Source of the DNA: Candidatus Parcubacteria bacterium
GTDB lineage: Bacteria > Patescibacteriota > Minisyncoccia > UBA9983
Length of the DNA stretch: 47,755 nucleotides
Assembly (NCBI GenBank): GCA_003599625.1
Contig: QZIU01000017.1
Location: 1-47,755 of the forward strand
Direction: 5' to 3'
Shown: positions 1 through 8,518 of the stretch, in pieces
Position numbering within the stretch: position 1 is the first letter of the stretch
Layout: each line of letters opens with the position of its first letter
The notes under the pieces: generated by a model
What the model saw: only the letters and a program-made list of their open reading frames with translations
What the model was told of the DNA's origin: nothing
The model's database searches: none
Made by a program: the position numbers and the translations under genes

Positions 1-92
1 TATGATTGATTATATGATATCAATCGCCCCAAAGTCTGCAAATGCGGATAACGGGGTGGAATTTATCATTCTAGGCAAATTTGCCACATATG

Positions 93-163
93 CGGGAGCT
101 AGAGGAATCGAACCCCTGACAGCGGTTTTGGAGACCGCAGTTATGCCACTTAACTAAGCTCCC
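93..163 (-). tRNA. trnW: tRNA-Trp (anticodon CCA)
   Basis: Read on the minus strand, the acceptor strands GGGAGCT and AGCTCCC pair perfectly, the T-loop has a TTCGATT core, and the anticodon loop contains CCA. No CCA tail is encoded. It lies downstream of rpmG, as in the common bacterial order rpmG, tRNA-Trp, secE, nusG; no secE is visible before the window ends. The 92 bases to its left hold nothing I can support. Confidence 0.93.
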
Positions 164-189
164 AATTTTAGACTTTAACCGAAATTCCC

Positions 190-243
190 GCCTCTCTGGG
201 GCGGGTCGCGAAGAGGCGGCGACTACCATTAAACTATACCCCC
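190..243 (-). pseudogene. tRNA-like 5' half fragment fused to a GC hairpin
   Basis: On the minus strand the segment begins GGGGGTATAGTTTAATGGTA, which looks like a tRNA acceptor strand and D-arm. It then runs into a hairpin with CCCGCC and GGCGGG arms. A T-arm and the 3' acceptor strand that should pair with GGGGGTA are missing. The piece CGAAGAGGCGG also occurs in the palindromes at 15153 and 32097. I read it as a broken tRNA invaded or rebuilt by a palindromic repeat; it could also be a chance resemblance. Confidence 0.4.
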
Positions 244-340
244 TTGACCTTATTATAAGGCAAGATAAATAAATTGAAAATCAAGTAGTTCTCAAATTTG
301 TTTAGAAATTGAAAGTTGAAAATTCACAAAGAGACAAAAA

Positions 341-505
341 TTACTTTTTTGTTTCTTTGTGCAGAGTGTGCTTCCTGCACCATTCGCAGTGCTTTTTGGC
401 TTCCAGCTTTTTCTCTACTTTTTTCTTGTTCTTCCTTGTCCAATAGTTGACGCGCTTGCATTCCTTGCACTGAAGCTTTATTAAATTGTCTTGTATCTTC
501 GTCAT
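341..505 (-). CDS. rpmG: 50S ribosomal protein L33
   Basis: This 54-residue protein is a structural component of the large ribosomal subunit near the E site. The family signature is visible: a first CxxC pair (CKEC, residues 13-16), the stretch VNYWTRKNKK, and a second CxxC pair (CEWC, residues 40-43). It is therefore the zinc-ribbon form of L33. The ATG at 505 is the only sensible start, and the protein ends in a basic HKETKK tail. It lies between tRNA-Tyr and tRNA-Trp on the same strand and may be transcribed with them from the promoter before tRNA-Tyr. The 80-100 bases on either side are AT-rich and appear non-coding. Confidence 0.95.
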   Translation of the reverse strand: MTKIQDNLIKLQCKECKRVNYWTRKNKKKVEKKLEAKKHCEWCRKHTLHKETKK

Positions 506-575
506 AGTTCTAGAAAATAAACATTAAGACTATAGCTTTTTTTTATGAAAATTGCAATAAAAAGGAAAGATTATT

Positions 576-659
576 TGGGCAGGGAGGGATTCGAACCCCC
601 GAAGGCCATAGGCCGTCAGATTTACAGTCTGATGTAATTGACCACTCTACCACCTGCCC
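576..659 (-). tRNA. trnY: tRNA-Tyr (anticodon GTA)
   Basis: Read on the minus strand, the acceptor strands GGGCAGG and CCTGCCC pair, with A as discriminator base. The anticodon loop is CTGTAAA, and a long variable arm (CGGCCTATGGCCTTCG) marks a class II tRNA. The anticodon GTA identifies tyrosine. No CCA tail is encoded. Confidence 0.95.
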
Positions 660-673
660 TAATTGACTAAAAT

Positions 674-702
674 AGCATATCCCAAAGCGGCTAAAGTTTC
701 AA
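674..702 (-). promoter_or_regulatory. Sigma-70-type promoter for tRNA-Tyr
   Basis: On the minus strand there is TTGAAA (697-702), a 17-base spacer and TATGCT (674-679). Transcription would begin a few bases before the tRNA 5' end at 659. The position and spacing fit a housekeeping promoter for the tRNA-Tyr, rpmG and tRNA-Trp group. Confidence 0.55.
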
Positions 703-714
703 CTTTACCTAATT

Positions 715-814
715 CCAACCTGCCTGCTGGCAGACAGGTCCAGCCCACGCCCGCAAACGCAAGCCCGGCAAGTTGGCTTGCGGGCAGGAGGCTGGGCTGA
801 GTTTGTCTACGCAC
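715..814. repeat. Palindromic repeat, intergenic copy of the tgt insertion
   Basis: This GC-rich palindrome lies directly after the clpB stop codon. It contains CCTGCCTG/CAGACAGG arms and an outer GCCCGC/GCGGGC pairing. It aligns over its whole length with 34639-34744, which is inside the tgt coding sequence. Some arm positions differ between the copies while pairing is kept within each. It could fold into a hairpin in the clpB mRNA tail. Confidence 0.75.
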
Positions 815-815
815 A

Positions 816-3512
816 TTAGCTGATCGCCGATGTCGCTTTAGAACCTCTGTTTGCCCTAGATTTGACTGCGACGGCGACGGAAAGCTCGTTATTGACCATA
901 TCCACCACAACCGCGTCTCCCTCCTTCGCTTTTTTGGCAATTATGAACTCGGCCACCCTGTTCAATATCTTACTTTGGATAAGCCTCTTGAGAGGCCTCG
1001 CCCCATAGTTGGGGTTATACCCTTCTTTGCCAAGATGAGAAAGGGCCTGATCCGAGATCTTGAGATTAATTCCCTTATTCAACAATCTCTTGACCGTCAG
1101 ATCGATCTGGATTTTGACAATATTTTTTATTTCCTCCGGGCTGAGCGGGTTGAAGATTATGATCTCATCGAGACGATTGAGGAATTCCGGCCTGAACCGA
1201 TTTTCCAAAGCCATTCTGATCTTGTGTCTCAGTTCGTCTCCCATTTCTTTTTGCTGCGCTTCGGCGCTGCCGGAAGTGACGAAACCTATTCTTTCCATCT
1301 GGCGCACATATTCCGAACCGACATTGGAGGTCATGATAAGAATCGCGTTTTTGAAGTTCACATGTCTGCCTTTTGCGTCCGTCAACCTGCCATTGTCGAG
1401 GATCTGGAGCATTATGTTGAAGATCTCAGGATGAGCTTTTTCTATCTCGTCAAAGAGAATAACGGAATATGGCCTGTGCCTGATAAGCTCGGTTAGCTGG
1501 CCCCCTTCCTCATGTCCGACATATCCGGGCGGAGAACCTATTATTTTTGAGACCGCGTGGCGCTCCATAAACTCCGACATATCCACTCGAATCAAAGCTT
1601 TCTCATCGTTAAACATAAATTCGGCCACCGCTTTGGCAAGCTCGGTCTTGCCCACGCCAGTCGGACCAAGGAACATGAACGACCCTATCGGCCTGTCTTC
1701 ATAGGATACTCCCGCGCGCGATCTTCTAACCGCGTTGGCGATCTTGGAAATAGCCTCATCTTGTCCCACGACGCGCTTCTTCAAACCTTCTTCCATCTTC
1801 ATCAGCTTCTCCATCTCGCCTTCAAGCATTTTAGCCACCGGTATTCCCGTCCATCGGGAAACAACGGCGGCGATATCCTCTTCCGTCACTTCTTCCCTTA
1901 GGATTCTGGACATTTGCTTTTTCTTCAGTCGGCCATCTTTGAGGCGAAGCTGTCTTTCGATCTCCGGTATTTTGCCGTAACGAATTTCGGCCACTTTGGA
2001 AAAGTCGGCCATTCTCTCGCTCGTGTCCGCTTCCAGCTTCAAAGTTTCGATCTCTTTTTTAAGCTTGCTGATAGCGTCTATGTTCTCTTTCTCGGTTTTC
2101 CATCTTACTTGGATTTCCGATATTTTTTCTTTCAGTTCGGCGATCTTCTCTTCTATCTCCTTGAGCCTTTTCTCTTTTGGCGCCGCTTGGCCAATATCAT
2201 TCCTGTCTTTTTCTTTCTTCAATACTTCCCGTTCGATCTCCAGTTTCATTATTTCTTTATTTGTTGATTCGAGCTCGTCTGGCATGCTGTCCAAGGTCAA
2301 CCTCAAAGCGGAGGCCGCCTCGTCTATAAGGTCAACGGCCTTATCCGGCAAAAATCTGTCCGCGATGTACCTGCTCGACAAATTAACGGCAGCTTTGATG
2401 GCATCATCCGTGATCTTTATACCATGATAAAGTTCGTATTTGTCGTTCAAGCCTCTCAATATCGCGACTGTGTCGTCGATGGAAGGTTCGTCCACATAGA
2501 TAGGCTGGAACCTTCTGGCAAAAGCGGGGTCCTTTTCTATATGCCTCTGGTATTCTTTGAGGGTCGTCGCGCCGATCGCCCGCAATTCCCCTCTGGCCAA
2601 AGCCGGTTTAAGCATGTTGGAAGCGTCGATCGCCCCTTCCGCCGCGCCAGCCCCCACGATAGTGTGTATCTCATCAATGAACAGAATCACCTTTCCCGCT
2701 GACTTCTCGACTTCTTTCATTAGGGCTTTGAATCTCTCTTCGAATTCTCCTCTGTATTTCGTGCCAGCGACAAGAGAGCCAACATCGAGAGATATAAGTT
2801 CTTTTTCTTTCAAAGAGGCCGGGACCTCGCCTTTGACGATCCTCTGGGCCAAACCTTCCGCGATGGCGGTCTTGCCCACGCCAGCTTCGCCGATAAGGAT
2901 CGGGTTGTTTTTTGTCCTCCTGTTCAATATCTGCATCAATCTTTTTATTTCGCTGTCTCTGCCGATCACCGGATCAAGCTTATCTTCCCTGGCCATCTGC
3001 GTAAGGTTTCTTGCGAATTTCTCGAAGACTCGCGACTTCTTGGGTTGTTCCGCTTCGGTGATGTTGGATTTTCTCATATCCGCAAGAATCCTCAAAACGG
3101 TTTCCTTATCAATCCTGAACCTGGCGAGAATATCCCTTGCCTTGGAAGGCACTTCGAGCATCGCCAAAAACAAATGCTCGGTTGACACATAATCGTCCCT
3201 CAACATCTGCGCGACGCGATGCGAGACTTCCAGGGCGCGGCTCAGTTCCGGAGTGATATACACCTGATAAGACGGGGCGACAACGGAAGATCGTTCGGCC
3301 TCGGACATGTTTTCGAAGACGGTGTCGCTGAGAAAATTGATATCTATCTCAAGCCTCTCGAGGATAGCTATTACCAGACTCTCTTCCTGCAAGATCAGCG
3401 CGGCCAAAAGATGCAGCGTGTCAACCTGGTTTTGACCTCTTTCTATAGTCAGCTCGTGAGCCTTTCTGACGGCCTCCTGAGCTTTAATTGTGAAATTTGA
3501 AAATGGTGGCAT
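816..3512 (-). CDS. clpB: ATP-dependent disaggregase ClpB
   Basis: This 898-residue Hsp100 chaperone would use ATP to thread aggregated proteins through a hexameric ring, normally together with DnaK. Domains in order: a Clp N-domain (about 1-150); a first AAA module with Walker A GEAGVGKT (208-215) and Walker [11 protein letters not shown] (275-284); a long charged coiled-coil middle domain (about 404-535), which distinguishes ClpB from ClpC and ClpA; a second AAA module with GPTGVGKT (616-623) and [10 protein letters not shown]; and the C-terminal small domain. The length is normal for ClpB. The start at 3512 gives the usual N-domain. No CIRCE operator is visible upstream, only an AT-rich palindrome. 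Confidence 0.97.
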   Translation of the reverse strand: MPPFSNFTIKAQEAVRKAHELTIERGQNQVDTLHLLAALILQEESLVIAILERLEIDINFLSDTVFENMSEAERSSVVAPSYQVYITPELSRALEVSHRVAQMLRDDYVSTEHLFLAMLEVPSKARDILARFRIDKETVLRILADMRKSNITEAEQPKKSRVFEKFARNLTQMAREDKLDPVIGRDSEIKRLMQILNRRTKNNPILIGEAGVGKTAIAEGLAQRIVKGEVPASLKEKELISLDVGSLVAGTKYRGEFEERFKALMKEVEKSAGKVILFIDEIHTIVGAGAAEGAIDASNMLKPALARGELRAIGATTLKEYQRHIEKDPAFARRFQPIYVDEPSIDDTVAILRGLNDKYELYHGIKITDDAIKAAVNLSSRYIADRFLPDKAVDLIDEAASALRLTLDSMPDELESTNKEIMKLEIEREVLKKEKDRNDIGQAAPKEKRLKEIEEKIAELKEKISEIQVRWKTEKENIDAISKLKKEIETLKLEADTSERMADFSKVAEIRYGKIPEIERQLRLKDGRLKKKQMSRILREEVTEEDIAAVVSRWTGIPVAKMLEGEMEKLMKMEEGLKKRVVGQDEAISKIANAVRRSRAGVSYEDRPIGSFMFLGPTGVGKTELAKAVAEFMFNDEKALIRVDMSEFMERHAVSKIIGSPPGYVGHEEGGQLTELIRHRPYSVILFDEIEKAHPEIFNIMLQILDNGRLTDAKGRHVNFKNAILIMTSNVGSEYVRQMERIGFVTSGSAEAQQKEMGDELRHKIRMALENRFRPEFLNRLDEIIIFNPLSPEEIKNIVKIQIDLTVKRLLNKGINLKISDQALSHLGKEGYNPNYGARPLKRLIQSKILNRVAEFIIAKKAKEGDAVVVDMVNNELSVAVAVKSRANRGSKATSAIS

Positions 3513-3549
3513 ACAATATAAAATTTTGAATTTTTAATTTTTAATTTTG

Positions 3550-3592
3550 AAATAATGACTTAATTTAAAAATTCGAAATTAAATCATTATTT
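3550..3592. repeat. AT-rich inverted repeat between htrA and clpB
   Basis: Two 17-base arms, AAATAATGACTTAATTT and AAATTAAATCATTATTT, are complementary except at one position and are separated by nine bases. The surrounding 3513-3628 is almost purely A and T. It could be a weak hairpin in the clpB leader or a decayed palindromic element. No T-run follows to make it a standard terminator. Confidence 0.6.
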
Positions 3593-3628
3593 AAAAATTT
3601 ATAATTCGAAATTTAAAATTATTTTCTT

Positions 3629-4831
3629 CTATACGCCTGACGGTCTCTCTTCCAAAATCAGCGATATGATCATTTCTTTTCCGTCCCGTTTGACCTTTAC
3701 CTTTACCGTTTCGCCGACTCGCTTTTTGCTGAGCAGCAGACCTAAGGAATTTTTCTGATCCAGTTTTACGCCGCCGAACTCGGTCATCAAGTCTCCTTCT
3801 TTGATTCCCGCTTTTTCGGCGGGACTTCCGGGCTGGATCGCCGGCTCCTGATTCTCTCCTTTCTGAATAATCAGCCCGGTTTCTTCAACCTTATATCTTA
3901 TCCCCATAAAGGGATATTTAATTTTACCGAACTCTTTAATATCCGCAATATCCCGTTTTACCAAATTGACCGGCAAGGCAAAGCCGACATTCTCTCCCTG
4001 GGCCCGCGCGGTGTTCATCCCGATGACCTTCCCGGAAAGATCGATCAACGGTCCGCCGGAATTGCCCGGATTAATGGCCGCGTCCGTCTGGATCAAACCG
4101 CTCAGATCTTCCGGACCGGAAGCGGAACCGACGGCGGTTATCATCCTGTTCAAGCCGGAAACAACTCCCACCGATACGGTATTCTGGAATTCTCCTAAGG
4201 CGTTGCCTATGGCAATGACCGTCTGGCCCTGGTTTAGCTTATCGGAATCGCCAAGCGGTATGAACGGGAAATTTAACCCGTCCACTTTGAGAACGGCGAT
4301 GTCCTGGGCCGGATTTCTGTCCAAAACTTTGGCAGACAGTTTTTTGCCGTCGTTCATTATAATGGAATACTCCGCCTGAGCGTCCTCAACCACGTGCCTG
4401 TTGGTAACGATCAAACCGTCTTTTGAAACAAAGAATCCCGAACCGCTCGAAACCTGTTTTTTCTCCACGCCTTTTTGCTCGTATTGGGGAATATTTATGT
4501 CGGGAAAAAATCTTTTGAAAAAATCATCGTCTCCGAACGGATTAATGAACTGCCGCTCGACAACCGGAATATCTTTGGTGGCAATGACGCTTACCACCGC
4601 CGGAGAAACTTCTTTTATAACCTTTACTGACTTTTCTTCCGAGGTGACTATCCGCTCGGTTACCAAATTTTCTCCCGGAGTTATTTTCTCCACGACGCGG
4701 TTTATGGTGTTAGTGACCGGGGGAGGCGCTTGATTCACCAAGGTGACGGTAACAATGCCGGTAGCCAGCGAAGTAACGAAGCTCACCAGCAAGACCAGCA
4801 GTACAATTTGGGTTCGTGTTAAATTTTCCAT
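3629..4831 (-). CDS. HtrA/DegP-type serine protease with PDZ domain
   Basis: This 400-residue envelope protease would degrade misfolded extracytoplasmic proteins. A membrane anchor spans about residues 8-32. The chymotrypsin-like domain carries the full triad: His146 in TNRHVVED, Asp177 in QDIAVLKV and Ser258 in NPGNSGGPL. A single PDZ domain follows (about 305-395), ending with a typical GKEMIISLILEERP strand. One PDZ and an N-terminal anchor match the HtrA-like branch (DegS or HhoA style) rather than DegP with two PDZ domains. It follows iscU on the same strand, and a candidate promoter overlaps the iscU stop codon, so it may be transcribed on its own. Confidence 0.95.
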   Translation of the reverse strand: MENLTRTQIVLLVLLVSFVTSLATGIVTVTLVNQAPPPVTNTINRVVEKITPGENLVTERIVTSEEKSVKVIKEVSPAVVSVIATKDIPVVERQFINPFGDDDFFKRFFPDINIPQYEQKGVEKKQVSSGSGFFVSKDGLIVTNRHVVEDAQAEYSIIMNDGKKLSAKVLDRNPAQDIAVLKVDGLNFPFIPLGDSDKLNQGQTVIAIGNALGEFQNTVSVGVVSGLNRMITAVGSASGPEDLSGLIQTDAAINPGNSGGPLIDLSGKVIGMNTARAQGENVGFALPVNLVKRDIADIKEFGKIKYPFMGIRYKVEETGLIIQKGENQEPAIQPGSPAEKAGIKEGDLMTEFGGVKLDQKNSLGLLLSKKRVGETVKVKVKRDGKEMIISLILEERPSGV

Positions 4832-4848
4832 GTTTGAATCTTGCTATC

Positions 4849-4876
4849 ATTAAACACTTTATTGCCGGAATGTCAA
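4849..4876 (-). promoter_or_regulatory. Candidate promoter for the HtrA protease gene
   Basis: On the minus strand a perfect TTGACA (4871-4876) is followed after 16 bases by TTTAAT (4849-4854). The predicted start point is about 10 bases before the ATG at 4831, giving a very short leader. The -35 box contains the iscU stop codon. Confidence 0.5.
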
Positions 4877-5286
4877 GACCTCAATCTGTAGGCTTCAACG
4901 GCCTTTTTAAAGGCTTTATCGGCCAGAATGGAGCAATGAAATTTCCTTGCGGGCAATCCGCCCAGCTTCTCGGCTATGTCTTTGGGGGTAATCTTCATCG
5001 CTTCGTCTATATTCATCCCTTCATTCTCTGTTAACATTTCGGAGAACATCGAAGCGCTTGCGATGGCCGTGGCGCACCCCCAAGTCTGCCATTTTACATC
5101 CGTTATCCTTTCCGTTTTCTTGTCTATCTTGATCCAAAGTTTGATAATATCGCCGCAAGCAAAACTGCCCACTTCCCCATGAGCGTCAAATTCCCCTTCT
5201 TTCGGCTCGCCCATCAAAAATCCCCTCGGATGCATGAAGTGATCCTTAACGACTGCCGAATATATCCATTTGTCTACGTCTGCCAT
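4873..5286 (-). CDS. iscU: Fe-S cluster scaffold protein IscU
   Basis: This 137-residue protein is the scaffold on which iron-sulfur clusters are assembled before transfer to client proteins; sulfur comes from the cysteine desulfurase encoded just upstream. The cluster ligands are visible: Cys44 in ACGD with Asp46, Cys71 in GCATAIASAS, and Cys118 in KFHCSIL with His117. The length is close to the family norm. The gene follows iscS on the same strand with a 163-base gap that holds a strong palindromic hairpin (5351-5438). That hairpin could affect how much iscU message is made relative to iscS. Confidence 0.95.
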   Translation of the reverse strand: MADVDKWIYSAVVKDHFMHPRGFLMGEPKEGEFDAHGEVGSFACGDIIKLWIKIDKKTERITDVKWQTWGCATAIASASMFSEMLTENEGMNIDEAMKITPKDIAEKLGGLPARKFHCSILADKAFKKAVEAYRLRS

Positions 5287-5350
5287 AAATAAAATTTAAA
5301 ATTAAAAAATCAAAATGAAAAATTATCGAGTCCCGAAACGGGACATTTTT

Positions 5351-5438
5351 TCAAGAAAAATCAGAAAACTTGATTTCCGAAAACTTTCCCTTGTCGTTTG
5401 GCTCTTGCAGGAAATCAAGGTTTTCTGATTTTTCTTGA
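5351..5438. repeat. Hairpin repeat, type 2, copy A (iscS-iscU gap)
   Basis: An outer perfect stem (5351-5368 with 5421-5438), a bulged G, and an inner 10-bp stem (CTTGATTTCC with GGAAATCAAG) enclose a 31-base loop. The inner stem and loop match 32007-32057 except for two loop bases. The outer stems of the two copies differ in sequence and length, yet each is self-complementary. It lies 12 bases beyond the iscS stop codon. Confidence 0.85.
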
Positions 5439-5449
5439 TTCACTCCTGA

Positions 5450-6862
5450 TCATGAAATTTTAACCGGCGAGAACATTCTCAGCTTTTCTATTATACCAGG
5501 CAAAACCTTCATCACATAATCTATGTTTTTCTTCGTCGTACTTCTGCCAAGACTGAATCGCATCGCCCCGTGCGCGTATGAGTGAGGCCTTCCGATCGCC
5601 ATCAAAACATGGGACGGCTCCAGGTTTTCCGAGGTGCAAGCCGATCCGGTGGAACAAGCCACCCCCGCCTCGTCCAGATACAATACAACCGACTCCCCTT
5701 CGACGTCAAGAATGGAAACATTCACATTGTTCGGGAGTCTTTCCGCCGAATGACCGTTCAAAACAACCTTAGGAATTTCCATAGTCAGTCTTCCTATAAA
5801 ATAATCCCTGAGCTTAGATAAACGAGTCGATTCTTTCTCCCTTTCCTCGTCTGCCAACCTTAAGGCCGCCGCCAGACCGACTATCCCGGCCACATTTTCC
5901 GTGCCGGGTCTTAATTTCTTCTCCTGCTCCCCGCCGTAAAGAATCGGCTGCAGCTTGACGCCGTCTTTTACAAACAAAACTCCGGTCCCTTTCGGCCCGT
6001 ATATTTTAGAGCCATTGATCGTCATCAGATCGACACCCAACTTCTGGATATTCAGATCGAGATAACCGGGAGCTTGACAGGCATCCGTATGGAAATACGG
6101 AAAAGCAGTATTAAGGCGAGGCAAAGCAAAATTTTGAGACGCGTCGGAGCCCGCCCCGCTTCGGGGAAGGGTAAAGCGCGAAAAATTTGGCTTTGCCTCG
6201 CCTGAAAATCCACCTTTTTTCTTAAAATTTCGAATTACCTTAGCAATCTCTCTGATCGGCTGTATCGCGCCAATCTCATTATTGGCATACATAATGGAAA
6301 CCAAGATCGTCTCCGGCCTTAACGCTCTTTTCACCTCTTCCGGATCAACGACCCCATCCTTGCCGACATCCAGATAAGTAACTTCAAAACCTTCTTTTTC
6401 CAATTTTTTGCAGGCGCTTAAAACGGCATGATGTTCGAATTTGGAGGTGATTATGTGAAGGCGAGGCAAGGGAAAATTTCTAGCTGCGGGTTTTAAGGAG
6501 GAATTGGGAAATTTGGCCTCCGTAGGATTTCCCTCTTCGTCAGTCCTTAAGGAGGTCAATTTCCCAATTCCTCCTGCTACAGCTCCCGCGATCCCCAAAA
6601 TCGCCAAGTTATCGCTCTCCGTTCCTCCGTTTGTAAAAATTATTTCCTTTGGTCGCGCGCCAAAAACACGGGCCACTTCAGCCCTCGCGCTCTCAATGGC
6701 GTTTCTGGCAACCAGCCCTTCCTTATATAAAGCGTTCGGGTTGCCGAAGTCTTTGAGCCAGTACGGCTCCATCGCCTTCCTCACCCGTTCATCCATCGGC
6801 GTCGCCGCCGCGTGATCCATATAAATTCGATTATTAACTTTTTTGACACTCCTTTTCCTCAT
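5450..6862 (-). CDS. iscS: Cysteine desulfurase IscS/NifS with two repeat-derived insertions
   Basis: This PLP enzyme takes sulfur from cysteine and hands it to IscU. Recognisable parts: the N-terminal YMDHAAATPMDERV, the FTNGGTESDNLAI segment, the PLP lysine in GSKIYGPKG (about residue 286), and the catalytic loop ACSTGSACTSE with Cys about 409. Homologues are usually near 390-400 residues; this one has about 470. The excess is two in-frame insertions, at about residues 94-134 and 215-256, both encoded by palindromic repeat DNA. The first shares the peptide LTSLRTDEEGNPTEA with GatB. I chose the ATG at 6862; a GTG at 6916, 6 bases after the gatB stop, is the alternative. Confidence 0.93.
   Translation of the reverse strand: MRKRSVKKVNNRIYMDHAAATPMDERVRKAMEPYWLKDFGNPNALYKEGLVARNAIESARAEVARVFGARPKEIIFTNGGTESDNLAILGIAGAVAGGIGKLTSLRTDEEGNPTEAKFPNSSLKPAARNFPLPRLHIITSKFEHHAVLSACKKLEKEGFEVTYLDVGKDGVVDPEEVKRALRPETILVSIMYANNEIGAIQPIREIAKVIRNFKKKGGFSGEAKPNFSRFTLPRSGAGSDASQNFALPRLNTAFPYFHTDACQAPGYLDLNIQKLGVDLMTINGSKIYGPKGTGVLFVKDGVKLQPILYGGEQEKKLRPGTENVAGIVGLAAALRLADEEREKESTRLSKLRDYFIGRLTMEIPKVVLNGHSAERLPNNVNVSILDVEGESVVLYLDEAGVACSTGSACTSENLEPSHVLMAIGRPHSYAHGAMRFSLGRSTTKKNIDYVMKVLPGIIEKLRMFSPVKIS
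6114..6203. repeat. Palindromic repeat inside iscS (second insertion)
   Basis: The outer arms AGGCGAGGCAAAGC (6114-6127) and GCTTTGCCTCGCCT (6190-6203) are perfectly complementary. Further AT pairs lie inside, and a CCCCG/CGGGG hairpin sits at the centre. The left half (to about 6152) is nearly identical to 7770-7809 in gatB and partly matches 6457-6480 in the first iscS insertion. It is read in frame as about 40 extra residues between the KVIRNFKKK helix and the HTDACQAPG strand of the desulfurase. Confidence 0.85.
6497..6574. repeat. Hairpin repeat, type 1, inside iscS (first insertion)
   Basis: The arms GGAGGAATTGGGAAATT (6497-6513) and its exact complement (6558-6574) form 17 bp. A bulged T follows, then a 7-bp stem (GGCCTCC with GGAGGTC), an AGGA/TCCT stem and a 16-base loop starting TTTCCCT. 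The 43-base core 6515-6557 is identical to 7829-7871 in gatB. It is translated on the minus strand in the same reading frame as the gatB copy. Confidence 0.9.
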
Positions 6863-6922
6863 TTGACAAATAAATAATAACCTGTTCTTGTCATAAAAGC
6901 AAGAGCGATTACTCACCTCTTT

Positions 6923-8476
6923 TTATCCAGCAATTCTCTCCTTCAATACTTTCCTCAGCGCCTCCGGATTGGCGGAACCCTTGCTGATCTTCATGCCCTG
7001 CCCTACGAGAAATTGTAGGGCATTTTCTTTGCCTTTTTTGTAATCTTCCGCCACGGAGGGATTATTTTTTATAACCTCCTCAACGATATTTTTTATAAAA
7101 GAATCGTCCGAAGTTTGAGCCAAACCTTTTTCTTTAACAATCTCTTCCGGATCGCCTCCCTTCTCGAACATTATCTTCAGCACATCTTTCGCGCCCCTCG
7201 AAGAAATCTCGCCGCCAGCCGCCAACTTTGCCAATTTGGCGAACATTTCCGGATTTATCTTTAAATCATCGATCGGAATATTTTCTTTTGTCATTAAACC
7301 CGCGAGATCGGAAATTATATAATTTGCAGCCACTGAAACAATATCTTTTTGCAGATACTTGGCAGCGGATTCGAAAAAATTACCCAACTTAATATCTCCG
7401 ACAAAAATTTCTACTTGATCATCTTTAAGGCCGTATTCTTCTTTGAATCTTTTCCTTTTTCCCTCCGGCAATTCCGGCAAGATCAGATCGAAGCCAAGTT
7501 CAGAAACATAAAGCGGCGGCAGATCAGGGTCGGGAAAATATCGATAATCATGCGCCATCTCCTTTTCTCTCTGAGAAAAAGTCTTCTGCGCGCCCTCGTC
7601 CCAGCCTCTTGTTTCGTGCTTCACTTTTTCTCCCGCCTCGAGCAAAGCGGTTTGCCTTTTAATTTCATACTCAATCGCTCTTTCTACCGAACGGAACGAA
7701 TTAAGATTTTTAACTTCCACTTTCGTGCCAAGCTTTCCGGATTTAATATCAAGGTCAGGCTTAATATCAAGGTTAGGCAAAGTAAAATTTTGAGTCGCGT
7801 CGGAGCCCGAGGAAGCGGAGGAAAGTTCGGCCTCCGTAGGATTTCCCTCTTCGTCAGTCCTTAAGGAGGTCAACTTTCCTCCGCTTCCGACCACGGGAGC
7901 CAAACTGATATTCACTTCAATCCTCATCTGCCCTTTTTCCATATCGGCATCAGAAGCTCCCAAGTATCGCAAAACAAGCTGTAGCTCCTCGGCGAATCTT
8001 CTCGCTTCTTCTGCCGAATTTATACATGGCTCCGTCACAAGCTCCATCAAAGGCACTCCGGCCCGATTAAAATCCACCAAACTGGAGGATTTATCTTCGG
8101 CATGCGATAATTTTCCCGTATCTTCTTCCAGATGAACGCGCGTGATCTCTACCCCGCTCAATTCTCCGCCGCTCACCAAAGGAAATTTATACTGACTGAT
8201 CTGGTAACCTTTTGGTATATCCGGATAAAAATAATTCTTCCGGTCGAAGTGGCAATAATCCGCCAACTGCCCTCCGATCGCCTTGCCGACCAGCAAAACT
8301 TTTCTTACCGCTTCCTTATTCATAACCGGCAAAGTCCCCGGATGACCCATGCAAACGGGGCAAATATTCACATTGGGTCTCTTTTCTTCCGGATCGTTCA
8401 AAGAAGCGCAAAACATTTTTGTTTTGGTTTTAAGTTCGACGTGAATTTCCAAGCCAATTGTCGGTTTGTATTCCAT
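6923..8476 (-). CDS. gatB: Asp/Glu-tRNA(Asn/Gln) amidotransferase subunit B with repeat insertion
   Basis: GatB is the kinase-like tRNA-binding subunit of GatCAB, which converts Glu-tRNA(Gln) or Asp-tRNA(Asn) to the amide form. Family hallmarks are clear: the N-terminal IGLEIHVELKTKTKMFC, the zinc-site area CPVCMGHPGTLP, YFYPDIPKGYQISQY, and a C-terminal YqeY-like helical region ending LRKVLKERIAG. An insertion at about residues 198-246 separates NISLAP from KLGTKVEVKNLNSF, which are adjacent in homologues; it is encoded by palindromic repeat DNA (7770-7888). The other subunits, gatA and gatC, are not in the window. The stop lies just before iscS, suggesting co-transcription. Length is 517 residues against about 475 usually. 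Confidence 0.95.
   Translation of the reverse strand: MEYKPTIGLEIHVELKTKTKMFCASLNDPEEKRPNVNICPVCMGHPGTLPVMNKEAVRKVLLVGKAIGGQLADYCHFDRKNYFYPDIPKGYQISQYKFPLVSGGELSGVEITRVHLEEDTGKLSHAEDKSSSLVDFNRAGVPLMELVTEPCINSAEEARRFAEELQLVLRYLGASDADMEKGQMRIEVNISLAPVVGSGGKLTSLRTDEEGNPTEAELSSASSGSDATQNFTLPNLDIKPDLDIKSGKLGTKVEVKNLNSFRSVERAIEYEIKRQTALLEAGEKVKHETRGWDEGAQKTFSQREKEMAHDYRYFPDPDLPPLYVSELGFDLILPELPEGKRKRFKEEYGLKDDQVEIFVGDIKLGNFFESAAKYLQKDIVSVAANYIISDLAGLMTKENIPIDDLKINPEMFAKLAKLAAGGEISSRGAKDVLKIMFEKGGDPEEIVKEKGLAQTSDDSFIKNIVEEVIKNNPSVAEDYKKGKENALQFLVGQGMKISKGSANPEALRKVLKERIAG
7811..7888. repeat. Hairpin repeat, type 1, inside gatB
   Basis: The arms GGAAGCGGAGGAAAGTT (7811-7827) and its exact complement (7872-7888) form a perfect 17-bp stem. 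It has the same bulge position, inner stems and loop as the iscS copy. The 43-base core 7829-7871 is identical to that copy, while the arms differ at 7 of 17 positions, each compensated. A half-palindrome shared with iscS adjoins it at 7770-7809. Confidence 0.9.
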
Positions 8477-8518
8477 AATTACATTTTATCTTTTCACATC
8501 GGAAGAATAATTGCAACA

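Noticed and set aside
1-92. secE start expected after tRNA-Trp
   Set aside because: The minus-strand frames here are short and end in stops; no SecE-like text is visible before the window ends.
659-940. Minus-strand frame of 93 codons overlapping the clpB end
   Set aside because: It runs through the repeat at 715-814 and out of frame over the ClpB C-terminus.
3513-3628. CIRCE or HrcA operator upstream of clpB
   Set aside because: No TTAGCACTC/GAGTGCTAA pair is present; the inverted repeat there is purely AT and unlike CIRCE.
6863-6916. GTG-initiated 18-residue extension of IscS
   Set aside because: The extension (SNRSCFYDKNRLLFICQ) is unlike the family N-terminus, and the GTG is too close to its AAGAG for normal spacing; kept only as an alternative start.
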